Shown piece by piece: positions 1 through 4,654 of a stretch of DNA of 5,232 bases. Source of the DNA: an uncultured Shinella sp. (lineage in GTDB: Bacteria > Pseudomonadota > Alphaproteobacteria > Rhizobiales > Rhizobiaceae); the NCBI GenBank assembly GCA_946481465.1, contig CAMLOC010000307.1:1-5232 (forward strand), given 5' to 3'. The number at the start of each line of letters is the position of its first letter. The stretch's first letter is position 1. The position numbers were made by a program, and so were the translations under genes. The notes beneath the pieces are model-generated. The model made no database searches, was not told where the DNA came from, and saw only the letters and a list, made by a program, of their open reading frames with translations.

Positions 1-172
1 ATGCGCTCTGCGTGCCGCCGGCCTTTGCGCGGCCCGGCAGGTTCAGCCGGTGGACCTTGCCGATGACGGCGTTGCGGCTGACGCCGCCGAGCTGCGCTGC
101 GATCTGGCTCGCGCTCAGGCCCTCGCTCCAGAGCTTCTTGAGTTTCTCGACGCGCTCGTCTGTCCAGTTCAT
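1..172 (-). CDS. gcrA: GcrA cell-cycle regulator, N-terminal part (runs off left edge)
   Basis: The minus strand from the ATG at 172-170 gives 57 residues beginning MNWTDERVEKLKKLW and continuing through SQIAAQLGG, SRNAVIGKVHRL and NLPGRAKAGG. This is the signature N-terminal helix-turn-helix of GcrA. The family is known as a sigma70-binding transcription cofactor that activates promoters carrying CcrM-methylated GANTC sites and helps time the alphaproteobacterial cell cycle. Full-length members are roughly 170-180 residues, so only the DNA-binding third is present; the break is the window edge, not a mutation. A GGAG ribosome binding site (181-184) lies 8 nt before the ATG, which fixes the start. 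The gene is divergent from argD, and its upstream region is packed with GANTC sites, suggesting autoregulation. In Sinorhizobium meliloti the gcrA mRNA is a reported target of the sRNA EcpR1; I did not identify a pairing site here. Identification is very secure. Confidence 0.95.
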   Translation of the reverse strand, partial: MNWTDERVEKLKKLWSEGLSASQIAAQLGGVSRNAVIGKVHRLNLPGRAKAGGTQSA

Positions 173-180
173 GTTTTCGT

Positions 181-184
181 CTCC
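181..184 (-). promoter_or_regulatory. Ribosome binding site of gcrA
   Basis: GGAG on the minus strand, 8 nt upstream of the ATG at 172. It supports this start over any other codon in the frame. Confidence 0.75.
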
Positions 185-220
185 GCTCGGCGCCCAGGAT
201 GCGGGAATCCCTCGTCGTGC

Positions 221-236
221 TCCGGACGGGTCCGGA
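221..236 (-). promoter_or_regulatory. Hairpin in the gcrA 5' leader
   Basis: TCCGGA at 221-226 and again at 231-236 are separated by four bases. Since TCCGGA is self-complementary, the two copies can pair as a 6-bp GC-rich stem with a 4-nt loop. It would sit about 50 nt upstream of the gcrA start codon, inside the roughly 120-nt leader predicted from the promoter at 300-328. No U-run follows, so it is not a terminator. Function is unknown. Confidence 0.4.
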
Positions 237-286
237 ACCTGAACGCCCTAACTCTCTTGCTGACTAGTTCCGCCGCATGCAGTCTA

Positions 287-303
287 GTAATTGGTCCTTA
301 ACC
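287..303. promoter_or_regulatory. Candidate CtrA box upstream of gcrA
   Basis: The plus strand reads GTAA (287-290), seven bases, then TTAACC (298-303). The CtrA full site is TTAA-N7-TTAA, commonly extended by C, so this has one mismatch in the first half. It overlaps the proposed gcrA -10 element (300-305) and start point (about 293). A bound CtrA there would be expected to block transcription, fitting the known repression of gcrA by CtrA in Caulobacter. Motif seen directly; binding inferred. Confidence 0.5.
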
Positions 304-328
304 TAGAGACCGGGGGACTCTGTGACAA
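300..328 (-). promoter_or_regulatory. Candidate gcrA promoter
   Basis: On the minus strand TTGTCA (plus 323-328) is followed after exactly 17 bases by TAGGTT (plus 300-305). In the rhizobial format CTTGAC-N17-CTATAT, this reads CTTGTC-N17-CTAGGT. The -35 is good and the -10 weak, as is common for activator-dependent promoters. One GANTC (316-320) lies in the spacer just inside the -35 and another (329-333) abuts it upstream, a plausible layout for GcrA activation. The predicted start is near 293, giving a leader of about 120 nt. No start-site mapping is available. Confidence 0.45.
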
Positions 329-468
329 GAGTCGCCGGAATCCGGGCGAATCGATTTCGGAGTTTTCCCCAACTTGCTGGTCGGGTGTGACTCGATAGAG
401 ACACCATCCATGCGCGCCGTGAATCCTCACCTTGCGGGATGTTCAGCGCCATTTCGGCGGCGATTTTG

Positions 469-497
469 TTGACATCCCGGTGTGAAATGCCGATAGT
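469..497 (+). promoter_or_regulatory. Candidate argD(F) promoter
   Basis: A perfect -35 TTGACA (469-474) is followed after 17 bases by GATAGT (492-497; four of six match TATAAT). The predicted start near 504 lies about 90 nt before the argD ATG, immediately in front of the hairpin at 505-520, so the transcript would begin with a stem-loop. This is the best sigma70-like element on the plus strand of the divergent region. Confidence 0.6.
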
Positions 498-504
498 GCG
501 GCAT

Positions 505-530
505 GCCGCCGAAAGGCGGCTTTTGGCTTT
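505..530 (+). terminator. Terminator-like hairpin in the argD leader
   Basis: GCCGCC (505-510), GAAA tetraloop (511-514) and GGCGGC (515-520) form a perfect 6-bp all-GC stem with a GNRA loop. TTTTGGCTTT follows (521-530), so on the plus strand it looks like an intrinsic terminator. On the minus strand no U-run follows the stem. It lies between the argD promoter and argD itself. It could therefore end an upstream small transcript, attenuate read-through into argD, or be a stabilising 5' stem on argD mRNA. The structure is clear; which role applies is open. Confidence 0.5.
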
Positions 531-582
531 TCTGAAGGCGGGAAAAGTCAAGCCGCATTCCTGTTTTTCCGCATCTCTTTTC

Positions 583-587
583 GGAGG
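583..587 (+). promoter_or_regulatory. Ribosome binding site of argD
   Basis: GGAGG lies 8 nt before the ATG at 596: a near-ideal Shine-Dalgarno sequence that decides this start. Confidence 0.85.
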
Positions 588-595
588 ATCCGTGC

Positions 596-1786
596 ATGGC
601 CGATGTCGCGCCGCTCTATGAAACCTACATGCGTGCGCCGCTCAGGTTCACGCGCGGGGAGGGCGTGTGGCTGATCGCCGAGGATGGCGAGCGATATCTG
701 GATTTCGCCGCCGGCGTCGCCGTCAATTCGCTGGGCCATGCGCATCCCCATCTCGTCGCCGCGCTGAAGGACCAGGCCGACAAGGTCTGGCACCTGTCGA
801 ACCTCTACGAGATCCCGGGCCAGGAAAGCCTCGGCCGGCGGCTGACGGAGGCCACCTTCGCCGACAAGGTGTTCTTCACCAATTCGGGCGCCGAGGCGCT
901 GGAATGCGCGATCAAGACCGCCCGGCGCTACCATTTCGCCAAGGGCCATCCCGGCAAGTTCCACATCATCACTTTCGACGGCGCCTTCCATGGCCGCACG
1001 ATCGCGACGATCGCCGCCGGCGGGCAGGAGAAGTATATCGAGGGCTTCGGCCCCAAGGCGCCGGGTTTCCTGAAGGTTCCCTTCGGCGATATCGCCGCCG
1101 TCAAGGATGCGATCACCGAGGAGACGGCCGGCATCCTGATCGAGCCGGTGCAGGGCGAGGGCGGTCTGCGCCCGGTCTCGAAGGAGTTCATGCAGGAGCT
1201 GCGCCAGCTCTGCGACGAATACGGCCTGCTGCTCATCCTCGACGAGGTGCAGACCGGCGTCGGCCGCACGGGACGCCTCTTCGCCCATGAGCTGGCTGGG
1301 GTCACGCCCGACATCATGGCGATCGCCAAGGGCATCGGCGGCGGCTTCCCGCTCGGCGCCTGCCTTGCCACGGACGAGGCGGCCGCCGGCATGGTCGCCG
1401 GCACGCACGGCTCCACCTATGGCGGCAATCCGCTCGCCATGGCCGTCGGCAACGCCGTGCTCGACGTGGTACTGGAGGACGGGTTCCTTCAGCATGTGCG
1501 CGACGTCGCGCTCGTCTTCCGCCAGGGCCTTGCCGCGCTGAAGGATCGTTTCCCCGACGTCATCGAGGACGTGCGCGGCGAGGGCCTGATGCTCGGCATC
1601 AAGGCGAAGATCCCGGTCGCCGACCTCTTGAAGGGCGTGCGGGCGGAGAACCTGCTCGCCGTGCCGGCGGGCGACAACGTGCTGCGGCTGCTGCCGCCGC
1701 TGACCGTGACCGCGGAGGAGGCGCGCGAGGGGCTTGCCCGCATCGAGCGCGCCGCGGAAAAACTCACGGCCGCCAAGGCCGCATAG
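596..1786 (+). CDS. argD: Acetylornithine aminotransferase (ArgD)
   Basis: This 396-residue cytoplasmic, PLP-dependent class III aminotransferase interconverts N-acetylglutamate semialdehyde and N-acetylornithine, using glutamate as amino donor, in arginine synthesis. Family members often also act on succinyl-diaminopimelate in lysine synthesis. Visible landmarks are NSGAEA at 96-101 (PLP phosphate loop), FHGRT at 131-135 (His/Phe stacking on the cofactor), EPVQGEGG at 183-190, LDEVQTG around 215-221 with D216 for the pyridine nitrogen, AKGIGGG with Schiff-base lysine K245, and HGSTYGGNP at 271-279 with T274. Length is normal for the family (about 390-410). The start follows a strong GGAGG. 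argF begins 63 nt downstream on the same strand, so the two are probably one operon driven from the promoter at 469-497. ArgD, ornithine and GABA aminotransferases are relatives, but the argF partner and length favour ArgD. No key residue is missing. Confidence 0.96.
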   Translation: MADVAPLYETYMRAPLRFTRGEGVWLIAEDGERYLDFAAGVAVNSLGHAHPHLVAALKDQADKVWHLSNLYEIPGQESLGRRLTEATFADKVFFTNSGAEALECAIKTARRYHFAKGHPGKFHIITFDGAFHGRTIATIAAGGQEKYIEGFGPKAPGFLKVPFGDIAAVKDAITEETAGILIEPVQGEGGLRPVSKEFMQELRQLCDEYGLLLILDEVQTGVGRTGRLFAHELAGVTPDIMAIAKGIGGGFPLGACLATDEAAAGMVAGTHGSTYGGNPLAMAVGNAVLDVVLEDGFLQHVRDVALVFRQGLAALKDRFPDVIEDVRGEGLMLGIKAKIPVADLLKGVRAENLLAVPAGDNVLRLLPPLTVTAEEAREGLARIERAAEKLTAAKAA

Positions 1787-1794
1787 GCCCGCCA

Positions 1795-1812
1795 AGGGCG
1801 CTCGAGGGCGCT
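1795..1812. repeat. Short tandem repeat in the argD-argF spacer
   Basis: AGGGCGCT occurs at 1795-1802 and again at 1805-1812, a 10-base period. It lies in the 63-bp gap between argD and argF. It is probably chance in GC-rich sequence or a remnant of duplication; no function is apparent. Confidence 0.3.
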
Positions 1813-1849
1813 GCGGCCGCAAAGGATCCCGGGACAGACAGGACATATC

Positions 1850-2761
1850 ATGGCTAAGCATTTTCTCGACCTTTCCGCCGTTTCGGAAAGCGATCTCCGC
1901 GTCATCATGGACGATGCGCACACGCGCAAGGCCGCCAGCAAGGCCGGCACCGAGGCCAAGCCCCTCGCCGGCAAGATGCTCGCGATGATCTTCGAGAAGC
2001 CCTCCACCCGAACCCGCGTCTCCTTCGACGTCGGCATGCGCCAGCTCGGCGGCGAGACGCTGTTCCTGTCGGGTACGGAAATGCAGCTGGGCCGCGCCGA
2101 GACAATCGGCGACACGGCCAAGGTGCTGTCGCGCTATGTCGACGCCATCATGATCCGCACGACGGACCATGCCCGCCTGCTGGAGCTTGCCGAGCACGCC
2201 ACCGTGCCCGTCATCAACGCGCTGACGGACCTTACCCATCCCTGCCAGATCATGGCCGACGTCATGACCTTCGAGGAGCATCGCGGCTCCGCGAAGGGCA
2301 AGACTTTCGCCTGGACGGGCGACGGCAACAATGTGCTGCATTCCTTCGTGGAAGGTTCCGCCCGCTTTGGCTACACGATGAAGATGGCCGTGCCGATGGG
2401 CTCCGAGCCCGACGACAGGATCCTGAACTGGGCGCGCGACAACGGCGGCAACATCCTGCTCGGGCACGATGCGGACAGCGTCGTCGACGGCGTCGATCTC
2501 GTCGTCACCGACACCTGGGTCTCGATGAACCAGGAGCACCGTGCGCGCGGCCACAACATCTTCCAGCCCTACCAGGTCAACAAGCAGCTGATGGCGCGCG
2601 CCGACAAGGATGCGCTCTTCATGCACTGCCTGCCCGCCCATCGCGGCGAGGAAGTGACCGACGAGGTGATCGACGGCCCGCAGTCCGTGGTCTTCGACGA
2701 GGCGGAAAACCGCCTTCACGCGCAGAAGTCGATCCTCGCCTGGTGCTTCGGCGTCGTCTGA
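1850..2761 (+). CDS. argF: Ornithine carbamoyltransferase, anabolic (ArgF)
   Basis: This 303-residue cytoplasmic enzyme makes citrulline from ornithine and carbamoyl phosphate in arginine synthesis; the family works as trimers. The carbamoyl-phosphate loop STRTR is at 52-56, HPCQ at 130-133 in the hinge region, DTWVSM at 221-226 in the ornithine-side mobile loop, and HCLPAHRG at 259-266 with C260 and H264 as substrate-site residues. It ends with the usual NRLHAQKSI helix (287-295). Length matches the family (about 300-335). The start is ATG at 1850, preceded by a modest GGA (1841-1843) 6 nt upstream. The weak ribosome site and the 63-nt gap suggest it relies on the argD transcript. The alternatives aspartate carbamoyltransferase and the catabolic ArcB are less likely: the ornithine-type SM loop is present, and the neighbour is argD rather than arcA or arcC. 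All catalytic residues are intact. Confidence 0.96.
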   Translation: MAKHFLDLSAVSESDLRVIMDDAHTRKAASKAGTEAKPLAGKMLAMIFEKPSTRTRVSFDVGMRQLGGETLFLSGTEMQLGRAETIGDTAKVLSRYVDAIMIRTTDHARLLELAEHATVPVINALTDLTHPCQIMADVMTFEEHRGSAKGKTFAWTGDGNNVLHSFVEGSARFGYTMKMAVPMGSEPDDRILNWARDNGGNILLGHDADSVVDGVDLVVTDTWVSMNQEHRARGHNIFQPYQVNKQLMARADKDALFMHCLPAHRGEEVTDEVIDGPQSVVFDEAENRLHAQKSILAWCFGVV

Positions 2762-2768
2762 CGACGAT

Positions 2769-2795
2769 CTTGAAAAGCGCCGCCGGCGACACGAT
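2769..2795 (+). promoter_or_regulatory. Possible RpoH (heat-shock) promoter for hslO
   Basis: CTTGAA at 2769-2774, the conserved core of alphaproteobacterial sigma32 -35 elements, is followed after 15 bases by CACGAT (2790-2795), a partial match to the rhizobial RpoH -10 (CCANAT). It begins 8 nt after the argF stop codon. hslO is a heat-shock gene in other bacteria, so an independent RpoH promoter would make sense. The -35 is good and the -10 weak. Confidence 0.35.
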
Positions 2796-2810
2796 CTAGG
2801 GGCCATCATG

Positions 2811-2833
2811 GAGCGCCGCGAGGCGCTTTCTCT
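2811..2833 (+). terminator. Probable intrinsic terminator after argF
   Basis: AGCGCC (2812-2817), GCGA tetraloop (2818-2821) and GGCGCT (2822-2827) form a 6-bp stem with a GNRA loop; a G-U pair (2811/2828) can extend it. TTCTCT (2828-2833) follows. It is about 50 nt after the argF stop and would end the argDF transcript before hslO. The U-run is short and interrupted, so termination may be partial, leaving some read-through into hslO. Confidence 0.5.
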
Positions 2834-2944
2834 GGCGCATGCCCGCCCGGTATGGAATGATCGGCAAGGGCGCGCGCGATATCACGGTAGACGCCTGTCG
2901 GACGCAGGCCGGGCCCATGGCCCCGGCAGCGCCGAAGCGTGCAA

Positions 2945-2948
2945 GGAG
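2945..2948 (+). promoter_or_regulatory. Ribosome binding site of hslO (decides the start)
   Basis: GGAG lies 4, 7 and 10 nt before three consecutive in-frame ATGs at 2953, 2956 and 2959. The 7-nt spacing favours 2956; it rules out the much earlier in-frame ATG at 2839. Confidence 0.7.
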
Positions 2949-2955
2949 CGGAATG

Positions 2956-3951
2956 ATGATGGCGGAAAATGCCTTGAAACTCGGCGAACCCGGCTTTGCC
3001 GGCGATGATCATGTGCTGCCGTTCCAGGTGGAAGGCCTCGACGTGCGCGGGCGCGCCGTCCAGCTCGGCCCGATGCTCGACGGCATTCTCGGTCGGCACG
3101 ACTATCCCGCGCCCGTCGCACGGCTGCTCGCCGAGGCGATCACGCTTACCGTGCTGCTCGGCACCTCGCTGAAGTTCGAGGGCAAGCTGATCGTCCAGAC
3201 CAAGGGCGACGGTCCCGTCGATCTTCTGGTGGCCGATTTCGCCGCTCCGGAGAACGTGCGCGCCTATGCCCGCTTCGACCAGGAAGCGCTCGACGCGGCG
3301 GTTGCGGCCGGCGCCACGGAGCCGCACGAGCTCCTGGGCAAGGGCATTCTCGCCTTCACCATCGACCAGGGCGCGCATACCCAGCGCTACCAGGGCATCG
3401 TGCCGCTCGACGGCCATACGCTGGAAGAGATCGCCGGCGTCTATTTCCGCCAGTCGGAGCAGATCCCGACCAAGGTGCGGCTCGGCGTCGCCGAACTCTA
3501 TGATCGCGATGCGGCCGGCAAGGCGCGCCATCGCTGGCGGGCGGGCGGCATGGTCGCGCAGTTCCTGCCACAGGCGCCCGAGCGCATGCGCCAGGCCGAT
3601 CTTCCGGGCGGCGACGGCGAGGAAGCCGGCCACAAGATCGACGACGACGATAACTGGGCCGAGGCGAAGGCCATGGTCGAGACGATCGACGCCGACGAGC
3701 TGACGGATCCCAATGTCGGCACCGAGCGGCTTCTCTTCCGTCTCTTCCACGAGCGGGGCGTGCGCGTCTACCAGCCGCAGCAGGTCTTCGACCGCTGCTC
3801 CTGCTCGCGCGAGAAGCTGAAGGGCGTCCTCGCCGGCCTCAGCGCCGAGGAGATCGCGCATACGGCCGACGAGAAGGGCGAGATCGCGGTGACCTGCGAA
3901 TTCTGCTCGACGACCTACCGCTTCGAGGCGGCGGAAGTCCTGCCGCAGTAA
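2956..3951 (+). CDS. hslO: Redox-regulated chaperone Hsp33 (HslO)
   Basis: This 331-residue cytoplasmic holdase chaperone is, as a family, activated when oxidation releases zinc from four C-terminal cysteines. Those are visible as C281-x-C283 and C314-x2-C317 in the usual CxC...CxxC order, so the redox switch is intact. The N-terminal domain carries the family stretch KLIVQTKGDGPVDLLVADF (77-95). An acidic linker with four consecutive aspartates (DDDD) precedes the zinc domain, as in rhizobial members, which run longer than the 292-residue E. coli protein. The start is one of three tandem ATGs; 2956 has the best spacing to GGAG. The frame is open back to 2839, but that extra N-terminus is low-complexity, lacks a ribosome site and is not family-like. 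The gene follows argF on the same strand after 194 bp containing a hairpin and a possible RpoH promoter, so it is probably its own transcription unit. It converges on apaG. Confidence 0.95.
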   Translation: MMAENALKLGEPGFAGDDHVLPFQVEGLDVRGRAVQLGPMLDGILGRHDYPAPVARLLAEAITLTVLLGTSLKFEGKLIVQTKGDGPVDLLVADFAAPENVRAYARFDQEALDAAVAAGATEPHELLGKGILAFTIDQGAHTQRYQGIVPLDGHTLEEIAGVYFRQSEQIPTKVRLGVAELYDRDAAGKARHRWRAGGMVAQFLPQAPERMRQADLPGGDGEEAGHKIDDDDNWAEAKAMVETIDADELTDPNVGTERLLFRLFHERGVRVYQPQQVFDRCSCSREKLKGVLAGLSAEEIAHTADEKGEIAVTCEFCSTTYRFEAAEVLPQ

Positions 3952-3959
3952 GGGCGTCT

Positions 3960-4121
3960 GCCCCTCATCCGGCTGCCGCCACCTTCTCCCCGCAGGCGGG
4001 GAGAAGGGAAGGATGCGAGGTTCGGCCCTTCATTCACGGGGATGATTTCAGGAAAACGAGGCGGCTCGGTCCGTTCGCCCCGCTTGCGGGGAGAAGGTGG
4101 CCGGCAGGCCGGATGAGGGGC
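3960..4121. repeat. RIME-like palindromic intergenic repeat
   Basis: Two inverted arms fill the gap between convergent hslO and apaG. The outer 13 bases (3960-3972 and 4109-4121, beginning GCCCCTCATCCGG) are perfect reverse complements, and similarity continues inward for almost 50 bases with small indels. The left arm contains a perfect 12-bp-armed palindrome (3982-3993 with 3996-4007; CCTTCTCCCCGC core). The right arm has a related one with one mismatch (4074-4095). This sequence style, CTCATCCGG then CCACCTTCTCCCCGC, is typical of the Rhizobium intergenic mosaic elements (RIME1). The 60-odd bases between arms (about 4009-4070) show no gene. It carries no open reading frame of its own and may serve as a bidirectional terminator for the two genes. 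The family name comes from memory of the motif, not a search. Confidence 0.7.
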
Positions 4122-4135
4122 GATTTTGCCCGCTC

Positions 4136-4528
4136 TCAGTTCAAAACCCGCGGCTGCCCGGGCGTGTCCAGCGAGAAGGCCGGGATGGCGACGTCGAAGG
4201 CTTCGCCGTTCTCCGCCTCCATGCGATAGCGGCCGAACATGATGCCCGAGGGCGTTTCGAGCGGGCAGCCGGAGGAATATTCGTAGGTGTCGCCGGGGCG
4301 CAGCACCGGCTGCTCGCCGATGACGCCGGGGCCGTTGACCTCGTCGACCTGGCCGTTCTGGTCGGTGATGTGCCAGTAGCGCGTCATCAGGCGCACGGCG
4401 ACGTCGGAATGGTTCGCGATGACCACCCGGTATCCCCACACGTAGCGGCTGTCGTCGGGATCGGACTGATCGGCCAGATAATACGGCTCTACGGTCACTT
4501 CGATGTCGCGGGTCAGCGCACGATACAT
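4136..4528 (-). CDS. apaG: ApaG-domain protein (Co2+/Mg2+ efflux-associated)
   Basis: This 130-residue protein matches the usual ApaG length (about 125-130) and reads as a single ApaG/DUF525 beta-sandwich domain. It starts [17 protein letters not shown], contains [15 protein letters not shown] (27-41), the glycine-rich GPGVIGEQP (66-74), [15 protein letters not shown] (76-90) and [10 protein letters not shown] (95-104), and ends in the family-like [14 protein letters not shown] (111-124). apaG mutants in enteric bacteria are linked to cobalt resistance and magnesium efflux, but the molecular role is not settled; the domain also occurs in eukaryotic F-box and polymerase-delta-interacting proteins. 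No signal peptide or membrane segment is visible. The start is the ATG at 4528-4526: an AAGG (4536-4539) lies 7 nt upstream. A TTG two codons earlier would sit 1 nt from that site and is rejected. The gene has its own promoter (4557-4585) and is separated from metZ by a terminator. Confidence 0.95.
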   Translation of the reverse strand: MYRALTRDIEVTVEPYYLADQSDPDDSRYVWGYRVVIANHSDVAVRLMTRYWHITDQNGQVDEVNGPGVIGEQPVLRPGDTYEYSSGCPLETPSGIMFGRYRMEAENGEAFDVAIPAFSLDTPGQPRVLN

Positions 4529-4535
4529 GGGCAAG

Positions 4536-4539
4536 CCTT
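4536..4539 (-). promoter_or_regulatory. Ribosome binding site of apaG
   Basis: AAGG on the minus strand, 7 nt before the ATG at 4528. It is too close to the upstream TTG (4534) to serve that codon, so it decides the start. Confidence 0.6.
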
Positions 4540-4556
4540 GAACTGATTAGCTTCTG

Positions 4557-4585
4557 CTATTGTACACGAATGTGGTTTCGTCAAG
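4557..4585 (-). promoter_or_regulatory. Candidate apaG promoter
   Basis: On the minus strand CTTGAC (plus 4580-4585) is followed after 17 bases by CAATAG (plus 4557-4562). This fits the rhizobial housekeeping format CTTGAC-N17-CTATAT with a perfect -35 and a four-of-six -10. The predicted start near 4550 leaves a leader of about 20 nt before the ATG. A TACAAT also lies within this stretch but would be only 14 bases from the -35. The region is visibly AT-richer than its surroundings. Confidence 0.55.
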
Positions 4586-4589
4586 GATA

Positions 4590-4624
4590 AGCAAAGAAAG
4601 CACCGGCCTCATCGGCCGGTGCTT
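4590..4624 (-). terminator. Intrinsic terminator of metZ
   Basis: A perfect 11-bp stem (4598-4608 with 4614-4624; core GCACCGGCC) closes a 5-nt loop. Read on the minus strand, it is followed by TTTCTTT (plus 4591-4597). It lies about 30 nt past the metZ stop codon and just upstream of the apaG promoter, so it separates the two same-strand genes into distinct transcripts. Confidence 0.85.
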
Positions 4625-4654
4625 CCGCATTTGTCCGTCGGTGGGTCGAAAGGG

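Larger units (their letters stand above)
205..425. promoter_or_regulatory. Cluster of seven GANTC (CcrM methylation) sites
   Basis: GANTC occurs at 205-209, 316-320, 329-333, 338-342, 348-352, 389-393 and 421-425. The motif is its own reverse complement, so one strand suffices for counting. Reading the rest of the window by eye I found none. CcrM of Alphaproteobacteria methylates the adenine, and GcrA is known to act at methylated GANTC in sigma70 promoters. The sites at 316 and 329 form an inverted repeat (arms 316-321 and 328-333). The site at 338 is the centre of an 11-bp palindrome (335-345). The cluster lies between divergent gcrA and argD. The motif matches are seen directly; methylation and GcrA occupancy are inferred. 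Confidence 0.8.

Noticed and set aside
12..301. Plus-strand frames opposite and upstream of gcrA (12-242, 50-301)
   Set aside because: They are complements of the clear GcrA helix-turn-helix sequence and its leader, with no family match.
303..551. An 82-codon minus-strand frame in the gcrA-argD gap
   Set aside because: It begins with TTG, has no ribosome site I can see, no recognisable domain, and crosses the promoter elements, GANTC array and hairpin, which explain the region better.
439..621. A 60-codon plus-strand frame overlapping the argD start
   Set aside because: It runs through the argD promoter, hairpin and ribosome site and into argD in another frame, with no sign of being a leader peptide (no arginine run before the hairpin).
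548..2809. A 753-codon open frame on the minus strand opposite argD and argF
   Set aside because: It is antisense to two intact, clearly recognised enzymes, its translation is His/Arg/Asp-rich low-complexity text typical of the complement of GC-rich genes, and it matches no family I know.
2839..2955. hslO starting at the upstream in-frame ATG (2839)
   Set aside because: There is no ribosome site, the added 39 residues are not Hsp33-like, and a strong GGAG sits just before the tandem ATGs at 2953-2961.
2808..3008. A 66-codon plus-strand frame between argF and hslO
   Set aside because: It overlaps the hslO start in another frame, its ATG lies in the foot of the hairpin at 2811-2833, and it has no ribosome site or family resemblance.
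2806..3861. A 351-codon open frame on the minus strand opposite hslO
   Set aside because: It is antisense to a complete Hsp33 gene with intact zinc cysteines, and has the same shadow-frame composition.
4529..4534. apaG starting at TTG (4534)
   Set aside because: The only ribosome site (4536-4539) would be 1 nt away; the ATG at 4528 has 7-nt spacing and gives the usual MYRALT start.
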